A stretch of DNA of 64,000 nt from Permianibacter sp046297695 (GTDB lineage: Bacteria; Pseudomonadota; Gammaproteobacteria; Enterobacterales; Permianibacteraceae), in assembly GCA_046297695.1 (NCBI GenBank), contig JBKBHF010000015.1:1-64000 (forward strand). Direction: 5' to 3'. Positions 1 through 9,188 of this stretch are shown in pieces. Below the pieces are notes generated by a model. That model did not search any database and was not told the DNA's origin. It was given only the letters and a program-made list of their open reading frames with translations. A program made the position numbers and the translations under genes. Positions within the stretch are counted from its first letter, which is position 1. The number at the start of each line of letters is the position of its first letter.

Positions 1-58
1 CTTCCGAATACCGCGCCCGCTTGCTTACCACCTTCTTGCTCATGCCTGCTTCCTTCAT
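1..58 (-). CDS. Transposase OrfA-like N-terminus, partial
   Basis: The frame reads MKEAGMSKKVVSKRARYSE and then leaves the window. A basic Lys/Arg-rich start followed by RYSE is typical of IS3-type OrfA helix-turn-helix proteins (compare RRYSEEFK starts). An AGAGGTG ribosome site lies 5 bases before the ATG at 58; a second in-frame ATG at 43 has AAGGAAG before it and could be the true start. Only 19 residues are visible, so the product name is an inference supported by the IS-like end at 118. Confidence 0.45.
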   Translation of the reverse strand, partial: MKEAGMSKKVVSKRARYSE

Positions 59-118
59 GGTTCACCTCTGACCAAGTTACTCTCTTATCGAGGTGTCCAC
101 ATCTAGGGGGCAAGATCA
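1..118 (-). mobile_element. End of an IS3-like insertion sequence (cut by window edge)
   Basis: Read on the minus strand, the element appears to begin near 118 with TGATCTTGCCCCCTAGATG followed by GTGGACACC. This resembles the terminal inverted repeats that I recall for IS3-family elements (TG... with a C-run and GTGGACAC). A short open reading frame with a good ribosome site starts about 60 bp inside this end, which is the usual spacing for an orfA. Only one end is visible, so neither the second inverted repeat nor a target duplication can be checked. The family call rests on terminal-sequence resemblance alone. Confidence 0.5.
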
Positions 119-150
119 GGTGGCTCTCACAAGTAAACTTCACTGCTGCA

Positions 151-411
151 TTACATACGTCCGGCCTCACTGGCCGCCTTGTAAAACACCTCAGCAATAT
201 CCTCATCCAATGGCTCTATTTCGCGCGCGGTCTGAACGCCGATAATGATTTCTCGCAAACGAGATCTATCGGTGTGTGCCCCTGATTCGAGCCCAATCAA
301 ATATTCGAGTTGCTTCTCAATCGATTGAAGAGTGCCGTTTCCCGGATACTGTGCAAGCAGTTTCTGACACTCACTCAATGCATGTTCAAACAACTTCAGT
401 CTTTCGCTCAT
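151..411 (-). CDS. Tsi6-like immunity protein
   Basis: An 86-residue, acidic, probably all-helical cytoplasmic protein. Its pattern ALSECQKLLAQYPG, then S-EKQL-YL, then DRSRLREIIIG follows the layout I remember for Pseudomonas aeruginosa Tsi6 (ALALVVDRLARYPG, SAEKQLQYI, DRSALHRLTLG). Tsi6 neutralises the NAD(P)+-degrading effector Tse6. The start codon overlaps the stop codon of the upstream toxin fragment (ATGA at 408-411), the usual arrangement of a toxin and its cognate immunity gene. I infer that it binds and blocks the toxin domain encoded at 408-896. The resemblance is from memory, not from a search. Confidence 0.7.
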   Translation of the reverse strand: MSERLKLFEHALSECQKLLAQYPGNGTLQSIEKQLEYLIGLESGAHTDRSRLREIIIGVQTAREIEPLDEDIAEVFYKAASEAGRM

Positions 412-896
412 GGATTTGGCACCTGAATCATTAAGCCCTTGCCGGGAACAAAGAATTGCGTTCCACCGCCAGCCGCGTTAAATGGCTGACTTGGAACCGT
501 CCATGTATCAAGAACCCGTGAGGCGGTACTTTGTAGTGCTGGAACAGGCTGCGACGGTGCAAACACAAGCGGCGTACGGCCGGCAGGGTTGATGCCAAGC
601 ATTTCTGCCGGCGTTCCGAGCGGAGCAAAGTAAATACCCACACGTCCATTCAGCACATGCTGCACATAGTTAGTGCCAGGAAGAAGTTCTGTGGCGAAAA
701 CTGGCTGAGTGAAGTCAATTCCCTGTAGATGGCCAAGCGTTCGATCTGCATCAAAGCCGGCTTGGCGATAAAAGCCATATGCTGTTTCAAATCGTTCAAG
801 CTGGTTGAAGTTGGAAACAGAACGAGCGTTCGCACTCGCTTCGATATTCGCGAGAACACGCTCGCGAATTGCAGCTTGCGATGCACTGTTTGTCGC
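408..896 (-). pseudogene. Orphan polymorphic-toxin C-terminal domain (Tse6/Ntox46-like)
   Basis: This frame is open for 162 codons after a stop at 897-899 and has no ATG start; the first GTG (665) would remove half of it. It contains GFDADRTLGHLQGIDFTQPV, GIYFAPLGTPAEMLGINP, ALQSTASRVLDTW and GGGTQFFVPG. These landmarks match the type 46 polymorphic toxin domain that I recall from Tse6-like NAD(P)+ glycohydrolases. No PAAR, VgrG, Rhs or other delivery region precedes it, so it looks like a displaced toxin tip kept with its immunity gene. It may be a silent cassette able to recombine into a full effector gene, or simple debris. A new start codon such as ATT or CTG cannot be excluded. Confidence 0.6.
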
Positions 897-1001
897 TTAA
901 GCGCCCGCCAACTCCTCAGGCCATGCTTACGATTTAGAATTTCTATACTGCCACCAACACAAAAAAGCAGTAGATGCATCGTAGTCATAGGCGCATCAAT
1001 A

Positions 1002-1026
1002 CGAAGGCCAGCAGTGCTGGCCTTCG
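1002..1026 (-). terminator. Stem-loop after icd
   Basis: CGAAGGCCAGC and GCTGGCCTTCG form a perfect 11-bp stem with a 3-nt loop, 11 bases after the icd stop codon. The downstream minus-strand sequence is only mildly T-rich, so it is a transcript-end hairpin with uncertain intrinsic terminator strength. Confidence 0.55.
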
Positions 1027-1036
1027 TTTCCACATA

Positions 1037-3262
<2,226 letters not shown>

Positions 3263-3282
3263 GACAGTTCCTCGGGGTGAAC

Positions 3283-3307
3283 CCGGGCCGCGTCACGGGC
3301 GGCCCGG
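3283..3307 (-). promoter_or_regulatory. 5' leader stem-loop of icd
   Basis: CCGGGCCGC and GCGGCCCGG form a perfect 9-bp GC stem with a 7-nt loop, 20 bases before the icd ATG and just upstream of its ribosome site. It could influence mRNA stability or ribosome access. A possible minus-strand -10 (TACAAT) lies at 3362-3367 with no convincing -35. No function is demonstrated. Confidence 0.35.
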
Positions 3308-3818
3308 ACTAGTGGCTGGCTCGGCTGGCCTGCAGGCCGATGCCGGAAAAATCAGGCCGGTATTGTAGCAGCCAGCGCCGGGAATGGGACGGCCGAGCCG
3401 GCGCGGAAACGGGCGATTGGTCGTATGGACTGCGCGGGGTTTGATGTGGCTCAGATGGCGGCAGGCTGTACAGGAATTAGCCAGCGAAGACCGGCGGTAA
3501 GGTTGCGGCGTGTCAGGCAACACACCCGCTGAAAGTGCCTCTCGCCCCGTGTGGGAGAGAGGCCGGGCAGAGGGAGAGAAATATGCGACGGTGATTGAGT
3601 CTCTGACAAGTTTGCGGTCGGTGCATATGTGGACAGGAAGCGAAACACGATCGACTTCCAGAGCCGGAAAACGAAATCGCTCTCGCCCAGCCCCCCTCTC
3701 CCCCGGCCCCCTCTCTGCACCCCAGCCACTCGCATGCTCGTGGCGCTGCGGCGGAACGAAGCTGCGCTTCGTTAAATACCGCCTCGCCCCACAAGGGGTG
3801 AGGTCTGAAAATCACCGC
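3308..3818. other. Gene-free intergenic stretch between icd and the prpD remnant
   Basis: About 500 bases without a convincing gene. Apart from the icd promoter region near 3360, it is occupied by the palindromic repeats listed at 3538-3803. Short open frames here do not resemble proteins that I know and overlap the repeats. Confidence 0.6.
3538..3803. repeat. Cluster of CTC-CCC...GGG-GAG palindromic repeats
   Basis: Several related palindromes lie here: one at 3538-3562 (CCTCTC arm, GTGT loop, GAGAGG arm), a C-rich inverted partner at about 3679-3722, and CCTCGCCCCACAAGGGGTGAGG-type pairing at 3782-3803. They resemble the dispersed palindromic elements common between genes in gammaproteobacteria such as xanthomonads. 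Similar palindromes recur at 4805-4858 and 11974-12027, so this is a multi-copy family in this genome. Confidence 0.6.
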
Positions 3819-4715
3819 TCAGATCATCAACAGATTCATGAACTCGTTGACCGGGGTTGCATCGAGCTCTTCCGGATCGAGACAGCGCTCGAAAATATCG
3901 CGGGCGTGTTTGCTCGGAAAACGGGTGGCAACGTTCTGCCGGAATTTTTCGATCAAGGCCGGAATGCCCTCCTCGCGCCGGAACCGGTGACCGATGGGAT
4001 ACAAAATCTCGACTTTCTCGGTTTTGCTGCCGTCACGGAAAAAGACCTGCACGGCATTGGCAATGGCGCGCTTGTCAGGGTCGTGATAGTCGATGCTGTA
4101 GCGCTTGTCTTCCTGGACCTGCATTTTTGCGCGCAGTGCATCGAGGCGCGGATCGCTGGCGGCCCGTTCTTCGTAATCGTCTGCGGTCAGCGTGCCTTTG
4201 AGCAGCGCGACGGCAACCATGTATTGCAGGCAGTGGTCACGGTCGGCCGGGTTATGCAGCTCGCCGACTTTGCTGATGATGCGGATGGCGGATTCCTGCG
4301 TAGTGAGCTCGATGCGTTCGATATCATCCCAGCGGCCGCGCGCCTGTGGGTGCAATTGCACCGCGCATCCGACTGCGGTCTGGCCGTGGAACTCAGCCGG
4401 ATACGACAGTTTGAACAGCACGTTTTCCATTACGTAACTGCCGAACTCGCGTTGGAAGGTAAAACGCTTGCCGTGGAATGAGGCATCGTAAAAGCCCCAT
4501 TTCGGCGCCGTGAGCGCCGACGGGTAACCCATCTCGCCGGTCATCGTGATCAGCGCCAGCCGCACGGCACGCGAGGTGGCATCGCCGGCTACCCAGCTCT
4601 TGCGCGAACCGCCGTTCGGCGCATGGCGATAGGTGCGCAGGCTCTGGCCATCGACCCAGACCTGAGAAGAGGCTGAGAGGGGGTAATTGCCGCTCCCCTC
4701 CAATAACGTCAACAA
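3819..4715 (-). pseudogene. prpD: 2-methylcitrate dehydratase PrpD, N-terminally truncated remnant
   Basis: Full PrpD (about 480 residues) dehydrates 2-methylcitrate in propionate breakdown. This frame carries only the C-terminal half. It becomes recognisable at VWVDGQSLRTYRHAPN and continues through GSRKSWVAGDATSRAVRLAL to the family-typical end PVNEFMNLLMI. About 190 N-terminal residues are missing, and the first about 18 codons derive from a repeat sequence (4677-4692). Only 255 bp separate it from prpC, too little for the missing half, and a strong terminator (4896-4934) lies between. It is therefore probably neither transcribed with prpBC nor functional. A non-catalytic domain protein is possible but unlikely. 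Confidence 0.8.
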
Positions 4716-4804
4716 ATCCTGCCGCCAAAAACAACCTGACTAAGTAGCAGTCTCAATCAGCCAGTAAGCTGGCTGTCGGTCGATGAGCTCCACGCTCACC
4801 TAAA

Positions 4805-4858
4805 TTCTCTCCCCTCAAGGGAGAGAACTTGTAAGCCTTCTCCCTTGAGGGGAGAAGG
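4805..4858. repeat. Paired palindromic repeats (REP-like)
   Basis: Two hairpins stand side by side: TTCTCTCCC/GGGAGAGAA at 4805-4827 and CCTTCTCCC/GGGAGAAGG at 4836-4858. Each has a 5-nt loop and the two are arranged in inverted orientation. They belong to the same CTCCC/GGGAG family as the elements at 3538-3803 and 11974-12027. They sit in the scar between prpC and the prpD remnant. Confidence 0.65.
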
Positions 4859-4895
4859 TTGGATGAGGGTGACCGTTGTGGAGCCCCCTACCTAA

Positions 4896-4934
4896 TCTAA
4901 AAAAAAACTGGCCGGCATTACTGCCGGCCAGTTT
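4896..4934 (-). terminator. Rho-independent terminator of the prpB-prpC transcript
   Basis: On the minus strand AAACTGGCCGGCA pairs with TGCCGGCCAGTTT (13 bp, 4-nt loop) and is followed by a run of about ten T. It lies 36 bases after the prpC stop codon. It should end transcription before the prpD remnant. Confidence 0.9.
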
Positions 4935-4970
4935 GGCGCGTTCACCTTTCTCTTGCGAGAAACTGCAGGA

Positions 4971-6122
4971 TCAACGGCGTTCGCTGATCGGCACGAACTT
5001 CTGATCTTCCGGACCAGTATAGTTGGCGCTGGGGCGAATGATCTTGCCGTCTTGACGCTGTTCGATCACGTGAGCGGACCAGCCGCTGGTGCGGGCGATG
5101 ACGAAGATCGGCGTGAACATGGCCGTCGGGATGCCCATCAAGTGATAGGACACCGCCGAGAACCAATCCAGATTCGGGAACATCTTCTTCTGTTCCCACA
5201 TGACGCTTTCGAGCCGCTCAGCAATGTTGAACAGCTTCATGTCGCCAGCCGCGACCGACAGGCGGCGCGCCACTTCCTTGATCACCTTGTTGCGCGGGTC
5301 GGAAATGGTGTACACCGGGTGACCAAAGCCGATGACGATCTCTTTGCGCTCGATGCGGGCCTTGATGTCGGCTTCGGCATCATCGGCGTTGCTGTAGCGC
5401 GACTGGATCTCGAACGCCACTTCGTTGGCGCCACCGTGCTTCGGACCACGCAGTGCACCGATGGCGCCGGTGATGGCCGAGTACATATCAGATCCGGTAC
5501 CGGCAATGACGCGGCCAGTAAAGGTCGAGGCGTTGAACTCGTGTTCAGCGTACAGGATCAGGCTGGTGTGCATCGCGCGCACCCACAGCGCGTCCGGCTT
5601 CTTGCCGTGCAGCAGGTGCAGGAAGTGGCCGCCAATGGAATCATCATCGGTTTCGACTTCAATGCGCTTGCCGTTGTGGCTGTAGTGATACCAGTACAAC
5701 AGCATCGAGCCGAACGAAGCCATCAGGCGATCGGCGATATCGCGGGCGCCGGCAAGGTTGTGATCGTCTTTTTCCGGCAACGTGGTGCCGAGCGCGGAGC
5801 AACCGGTGCGCAGCACGTCCATCGGATGCGCCGAAGCCGGGATCTGTTCCAGCACGGCCTTTACCACATTCGGCAGGCCACGCAGCGATTTCAGTTTGGT
5901 TTTATAAGCTTTCAGTTCGTTCGCGGTCGGCAGCTTGCCGTGCACGAGCAAGTAGGCGATCTCCTCGAACTCCGAGGTGTCGGCAAAGTCGAGAATGTCG
6001 TAGCCACGATAATGCAGATCATTACCGGTGCGGCCGACGGTGCACAGCGCGGTATTGCCGGCCGGCACGCCCGAGAGTGCAACCGACTTTTTCGGCTTGG
6101 GTGCGTTTTGCACTTCACTCAT
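4971..6122 (-). CDS. prpC: 2-methylcitrate synthase
   Basis: Condenses propionyl-CoA with oxaloacetate to 2-methylcitrate. The 383 residues show the citrate-synthase fold pattern with a short N-terminus as in PrpC: GNTALCTVGRTGNDLHYRGYD near the start, the catalytic region GFGHPVYTISDPR (about residue 264) and MGIPTAMFTPIFVIARTSGW near the end. Its ATG overlaps the prpB stop (TAATG at 6120-6124), so the two are co-translated. A terminator follows. Assignment to methylcitrate rather than citrate synthase rests on length, sequence and the prpB partner. Confidence 0.95.
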   Translation of the reverse strand: MSEVQNAPKPKKSVALSGVPAGNTALCTVGRTGNDLHYRGYDILDFADTSEFEEIAYLLVHGKLPTANELKAYKTKLKSLRGLPNVVKAVLEQIPASAHPMDVLRTGCSALGTTLPEKDDHNLAGARDIADRLMASFGSMLLYWYHYSHNGKRIEVETDDDSIGGHFLHLLHGKKPDALWVRAMHTSLILYAEHEFNASTFTGRVIAGTGSDMYSAITGAIGALRGPKHGGANEVAFEIQSRYSNADDAEADIKARIERKEIVIGFGHPVYTISDPRNKVIKEVARRLSVAAGDMKLFNIAERLESVMWEQKKMFPNLDWFSAVSYHLMGIPTAMFTPIFVIARTSGWSAHVIEQRQDGKIIRPSANYTGPEDQKFVPISERR

Positions 6123-7009
6123 TATTGCTTCTCCTTGGCGAACAATTGATCGAGCTTTTGCTCGTATTGGTGGTAGTTCAGGTAGTCATACAGCTCATCG
6201 CGGGTCTGCATGATGTCCAGCACATTCTTCTGGTGGCCATCGCGCTTGATGGCATCCAGCACCGTGACAGCCGCTTTCGCCATGGCGCGATGCGCCGACA
6301 GCGGATACAGCACCATGCTGACGCCGACACTGGCGAGTTCCGGCGCCGTGAACAGCGGGGTCTTGCCGAATTCGGTGATGTTGGCGAGCACCGGCACTTT
6401 GACCGCATCAACAAACCTCTTGTAATCGGACAGCTGCGCCATCGCTTCCGGGAAAATCATGTCGGCACCGGCTTCGACGCAGGCGACCGCCCGCTCGATG
6501 GCCGAATCAATGCCCTCGACGGCCATCGCATCGGTGCGCGCCATGATCACGAACGAGTCATCGGTGCGGGCGTCGACCGCCGCCTTGACGCGATCCAGCA
6601 TTTCCGCCTTGCTGACCACTTCCTTGCCCGGACGGTGACCACAACGCTTGGCCGCCACCTGATCTTCGATATGCACAGCGGCGACATCGGCACGGATCAT
6701 TTCCTTGATGGTGCGGGCGATGTTGAACGCGCCGCCCCAGCCGGTGTCGATATCGACCAGCAGCGGCAATTCCGACGAGGCGGTGATGCGCCGGGCATCT
6801 TCAATGACATCGTTCAGCATGGTGATGCCGAGATCCGGCAGGCCGTGCGATGCGGTCGCCACGCCCGAGCCGGACAGATACAGCGCCTTGTGCCCTACCC
6901 GCTCCGCCATCATCGCGATATATGGATTGACGACGCCGACAATTTGCAGCGGCTTTTCATTGGCAACGGCAGCGCGGAATTTCGCGCCCGGGGTCAGCTT
7001 GTTGGTCAT
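6122..7009 (-). CDS. prpB: Methylisocitrate lyase
   Basis: Cleaves 2-methylisocitrate to pyruvate and succinate, the last step of the methylcitrate cycle. It has 295 residues with the isocitrate-lyase superfamily features: VDIDTGWGGAFNIART (Mg-binding Asp residues), VHIEDQVAAKRCGHRPGK with the catalytic Cys in the KRCGH motif (about residue 123), and IMARTDAMAVEG. It is translationally coupled to prpC by a 1-base overlap. The fumarase gene lies upstream on the same strand but is separated by 180 bp containing REP-like repeats, so prpBC probably has its own promoter or is read through from it. Confidence 0.95.
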   Translation of the reverse strand: MTNKLTPGAKFRAAVANEKPLQIVGVVNPYIAMMAERVGHKALYLSGSGVATASHGLPDLGITMLNDVIEDARRITASSELPLLVDIDTGWGGAFNIARTIKEMIRADVAAVHIEDQVAAKRCGHRPGKEVVSKAEMLDRVKAAVDARTDDSFVIMARTDAMAVEGIDSAIERAVACVEAGADMIFPEAMAQLSDYKRFVDAVKVPVLANITEFGKTPLFTAPELASVGVSMVLYPLSAHRAMAKAAVTVLDAIKRDGHQKNVLDIMQTRDELYDYLNYHQYEQKLDQLFAKEKQ

Positions 7010-7047
7010 TCGGTTCCGTCTCGTTCGTTATTGATACTTACCATGGC

Positions 7048-7123
7048 TTGGGCTGAGTGAAACGCAGCCCAACACCACTCCATGCTGCTAACGTGGCTGG
7101 GTTTCGCTGCGCTCTACCCAGCC
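7048..7123. repeat. REP-like palindrome pair between fumarase and prpB
   Basis: TTGGGCTG...CAGCCCAA pairs across 7048-7072, and GGCTGGGT...ACCCAGCC pairs across 7095-7123. The inner parts (TTTCGCTGCGCTC and TGAGTGAAACGCAG) match the widespread GGGT-AGAGCGCAGCGAAACCC intergenic repeat of gammaproteobacteria. The element could act as an mRNA 3'-end stabiliser for fumarase. Confidence 0.6.
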
Positions 7124-7189
7124 TACAAACTGATTCCGTTACGACAGACAAATCAGCCCGACCGTACTGCGGCACGGTCGGGCTGTCCA

Positions 7190-8737
7190 TTACACCTTCG
7201 CCGTATGGCCGGCATCCTTGATCTGACCCGACTTCATCATCTCTTCGATCTTGATTTTCCATTCCGCCGGGCCGGTCTTGTGCACCGACGTACCGTTGCA
7301 ATCAACGGCGACGGTAACCGGCATGTCCTGCACTTCGAATTCGTAGATCGCTTCCATACCGAGATCTTCGAACGCCACGACACGCGCTTTGCGAATGGCT
7401 TTCGACACCAGGTACGCCGCGCCGCCAACCGCCATCAGATAAACGGCTTTGTTGTCCTTGATCGCGGCAATGGCTTCATCACCGCGCTCGGCTTTGCCGA
7501 TCATGCCGGCGAGGCCGGTTTTCTCCAGCATCATCCGGGTGAACTTGTCCATGCGGGTTGCGGTTGTCGGGCCGGCCGGGCCGACCACTTCATCACGGAC
7601 CGGATCGACCGGACCGACGTAATAAATGAACTTGCCGGTGAAATCGACCGGCAGTTTTTCGCCTTTGGCGAACATGTCGGCGATGCGTTTGTGCGCGGCA
7701 TCACGACCGGTGAGCATCTTGCCGGACAGCAACAAGGTTTCACCCGGCTTCCAGCTTTGAATATCGGCGGCTGTGACAGTATCGAGATTGACGCGGCGCA
7801 CGTTCGCACCGACTTCCCAAGTCACTTGCGGCCAGTCGTTGACATTCGGCGCTTCCAGTTCGGCCGGGCCGCTGCCATCGAGCACGAAGTGCGCGTGACG
7901 GGTGGCGGCGCAGTTCGGGATCATCGCGACCGGCAAGCTGGCTGCGTGGGTCGGATAGTCCTTGATCTTGATATCGAGCACGGTGGCAAGACCACCAAGG
8001 CCTTGGGCACCGATGCCGAGCTGGTTCACTTTCTCGAACAGTTCGAGCCGCAGTTCTTCGATTTTGTTTTTGGGACCACGGGCTTTCAGCTCGTGAATGT
8101 CGATGGACTCCATCAAGGATTCTTTCGCCAGCAGCATGGCTTTTTCAGCGGTACCACCGATGCCTATGCCGAGCATGCCCGGCGGGCACCAGCCGGCGCC
8201 CATCAAGGGCACGGTTTTCAGCACCCAATCGACGATCGAGTCGTTCGGGTTCAGCATGACGAATTTGGATTTGTTTTCCGAACCGCCGCCCTTGGCGGCG
8301 ATTTCCACTTCCACTTTGTCGCCCGGAACGAGCTGGATGTGGGTAATGGCGGGCGAATTGTCGCCGGTGTTTTTGCGCGGACCGGCCGGATTGACCACCA
8401 CCGAAGCACGCAACGTGTTGTCCGGATGACCGTAGGCGATCCTGACGCCCTCGTTGACCATTTCTTCGACGGTCAGATCGCTGTCCCAACGGACATTCAT
8501 GCCGACTTTGACAAACGCGCAGACGATGCCGGTGTCCTGGCAGATCGGCCGGTGGCCTTCAGCCGACATCCGCGAGTTGATCAGAATTTGCGCGATGGCG
8601 TCTTTGGCCGACTGGCTCTGCTCGGCTTCATAGGCCTTGGCCATCGCATCGATGAAATCTTTCGGGTGGTAATACGAAATGTACTGCAACGCATCGGCCA
8701 CGCTCTGGATGAAGTCGGCCTTCTTGATGACGGTCAT
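7190..8737 (-). CDS. fumA: Class I fumarate hydratase (Fe-S type)
   Basis: Interconverts fumarate and malate in the TCA cycle using a [4Fe-4S] cluster. The 515-residue single chain contains RPICQDTGIVCAF (about residue 65), GAGWCPPGMLGIGIGGT (about 182) and IPNCAATRHAHFVLDGSGPA (about 274), the cysteine-bearing regions of class I fumarases. The C-terminal beta-type domain includes GPTTATRMDKF. E. coli paralogues are FumA/FumB; the symbol marks the family and not orthology. It lies upstream of prpBC on the same strand, consistent with recycling the succinate made by PrpB, with REP-like repeats between. Confidence 0.95.
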   Translation of the reverse strand: MTVIKKADFIQSVADALQYISYYHPKDFIDAMAKAYEAEQSQSAKDAIAQILINSRMSAEGHRPICQDTGIVCAFVKVGMNVRWDSDLTVEEMVNEGVRIAYGHPDNTLRASVVVNPAGPRKNTGDNSPAITHIQLVPGDKVEVEIAAKGGGSENKSKFVMLNPNDSIVDWVLKTVPLMGAGWCPPGMLGIGIGGTAEKAMLLAKESLMESIDIHELKARGPKNKIEELRLELFEKVNQLGIGAQGLGGLATVLDIKIKDYPTHAASLPVAMIPNCAATRHAHFVLDGSGPAELEAPNVNDWPQVTWEVGANVRRVNLDTVTAADIQSWKPGETLLLSGKMLTGRDAAHKRIADMFAKGEKLPVDFTGKFIYYVGPVDPVRDEVVGPAGPTTATRMDKFTRMMLEKTGLAGMIGKAERGDEAIAAIKDNKAVYLMAVGGAAYLVSKAIRKARVVAFEDLGMEAIYEFEVQDMPVTVAVDCNGTSVHKTGPAEWKIKIEEMMKSGQIKDAGHTAKV

Positions 8738-9188
8738 TCGCCAAGTCCTCGTCGGAATCGGAAGCCGCCGTAGCGACGGCTTCGGGAAACGGAAAACAGC
8801 AACAGCAATGGACCGGGCCAGCCTCTGCGCACGCCCGCCTCGACAAAACGGGCTGGCGCGAACCGGGCGATGCGCTTGTGCCGCGCCACATCACGTCGCA
8901 CCGGAACAGTTAGCCGGACGGGTGAGCCGTTCCGGTGCCGGTCGTTCTCGATGCATAGTTATGTGCAGCGCAGCAAAGTCTTGCTTGGGGCAGAGACTAC
9001 AACAGGCTGGCCCGACCTTTCAAACGGTCGTTTGATTGAATTGCCCAACGGCCTAATGAAAGGGCGCAATATGATACGCTTGCCCGTACTTGAGCGCCTA
9101 GAACGACCAAAGTCTTGGTCTGGCGCGCCGCAACCGGCCCCGTCGCCTCGTCCCTGTCGCCTCCGCCAATCCGCCAGAAAGCCGCGTC
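8738..9188. other. Divergent promoter region between fumarase and pabB
   Basis: 450 bases with no plausible gene, between divergently transcribed genes. It should hold both promoters. I see a TATGAT at 9070-9075 that could be a plus-strand -10, without a good -35, and a 16-bp palindrome at 9020-9035 described separately. No strong fumarase promoter could be picked by eye. Confidence 0.5.
9020..9035. promoter_or_regulatory. Palindromic operator, PsrA-box-like
   Basis: TCAAACGGTCGTTTGA is a perfect 7-2-7 palindrome. Its core CAAAC-GGTC-GTTTG fits the box that I recall for the TetR-family fatty-acid regulator PsrA ([C/G]AAAC, 2-4 nt, GTTT[G/C]). It lies 285 bp upstream of fumarase and 154 bp upstream of pabB, so either gene could be controlled. 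Another TetR-type regulator could use the same site. Confidence 0.4.

Noticed and set aside
650..1033. 127-codon minus-strand frame over the toxin fragment
   Set aside because: It is a frame-shifted reading of the toxin domain plus the icd hairpin; the toxin landmarks are in the other frame.
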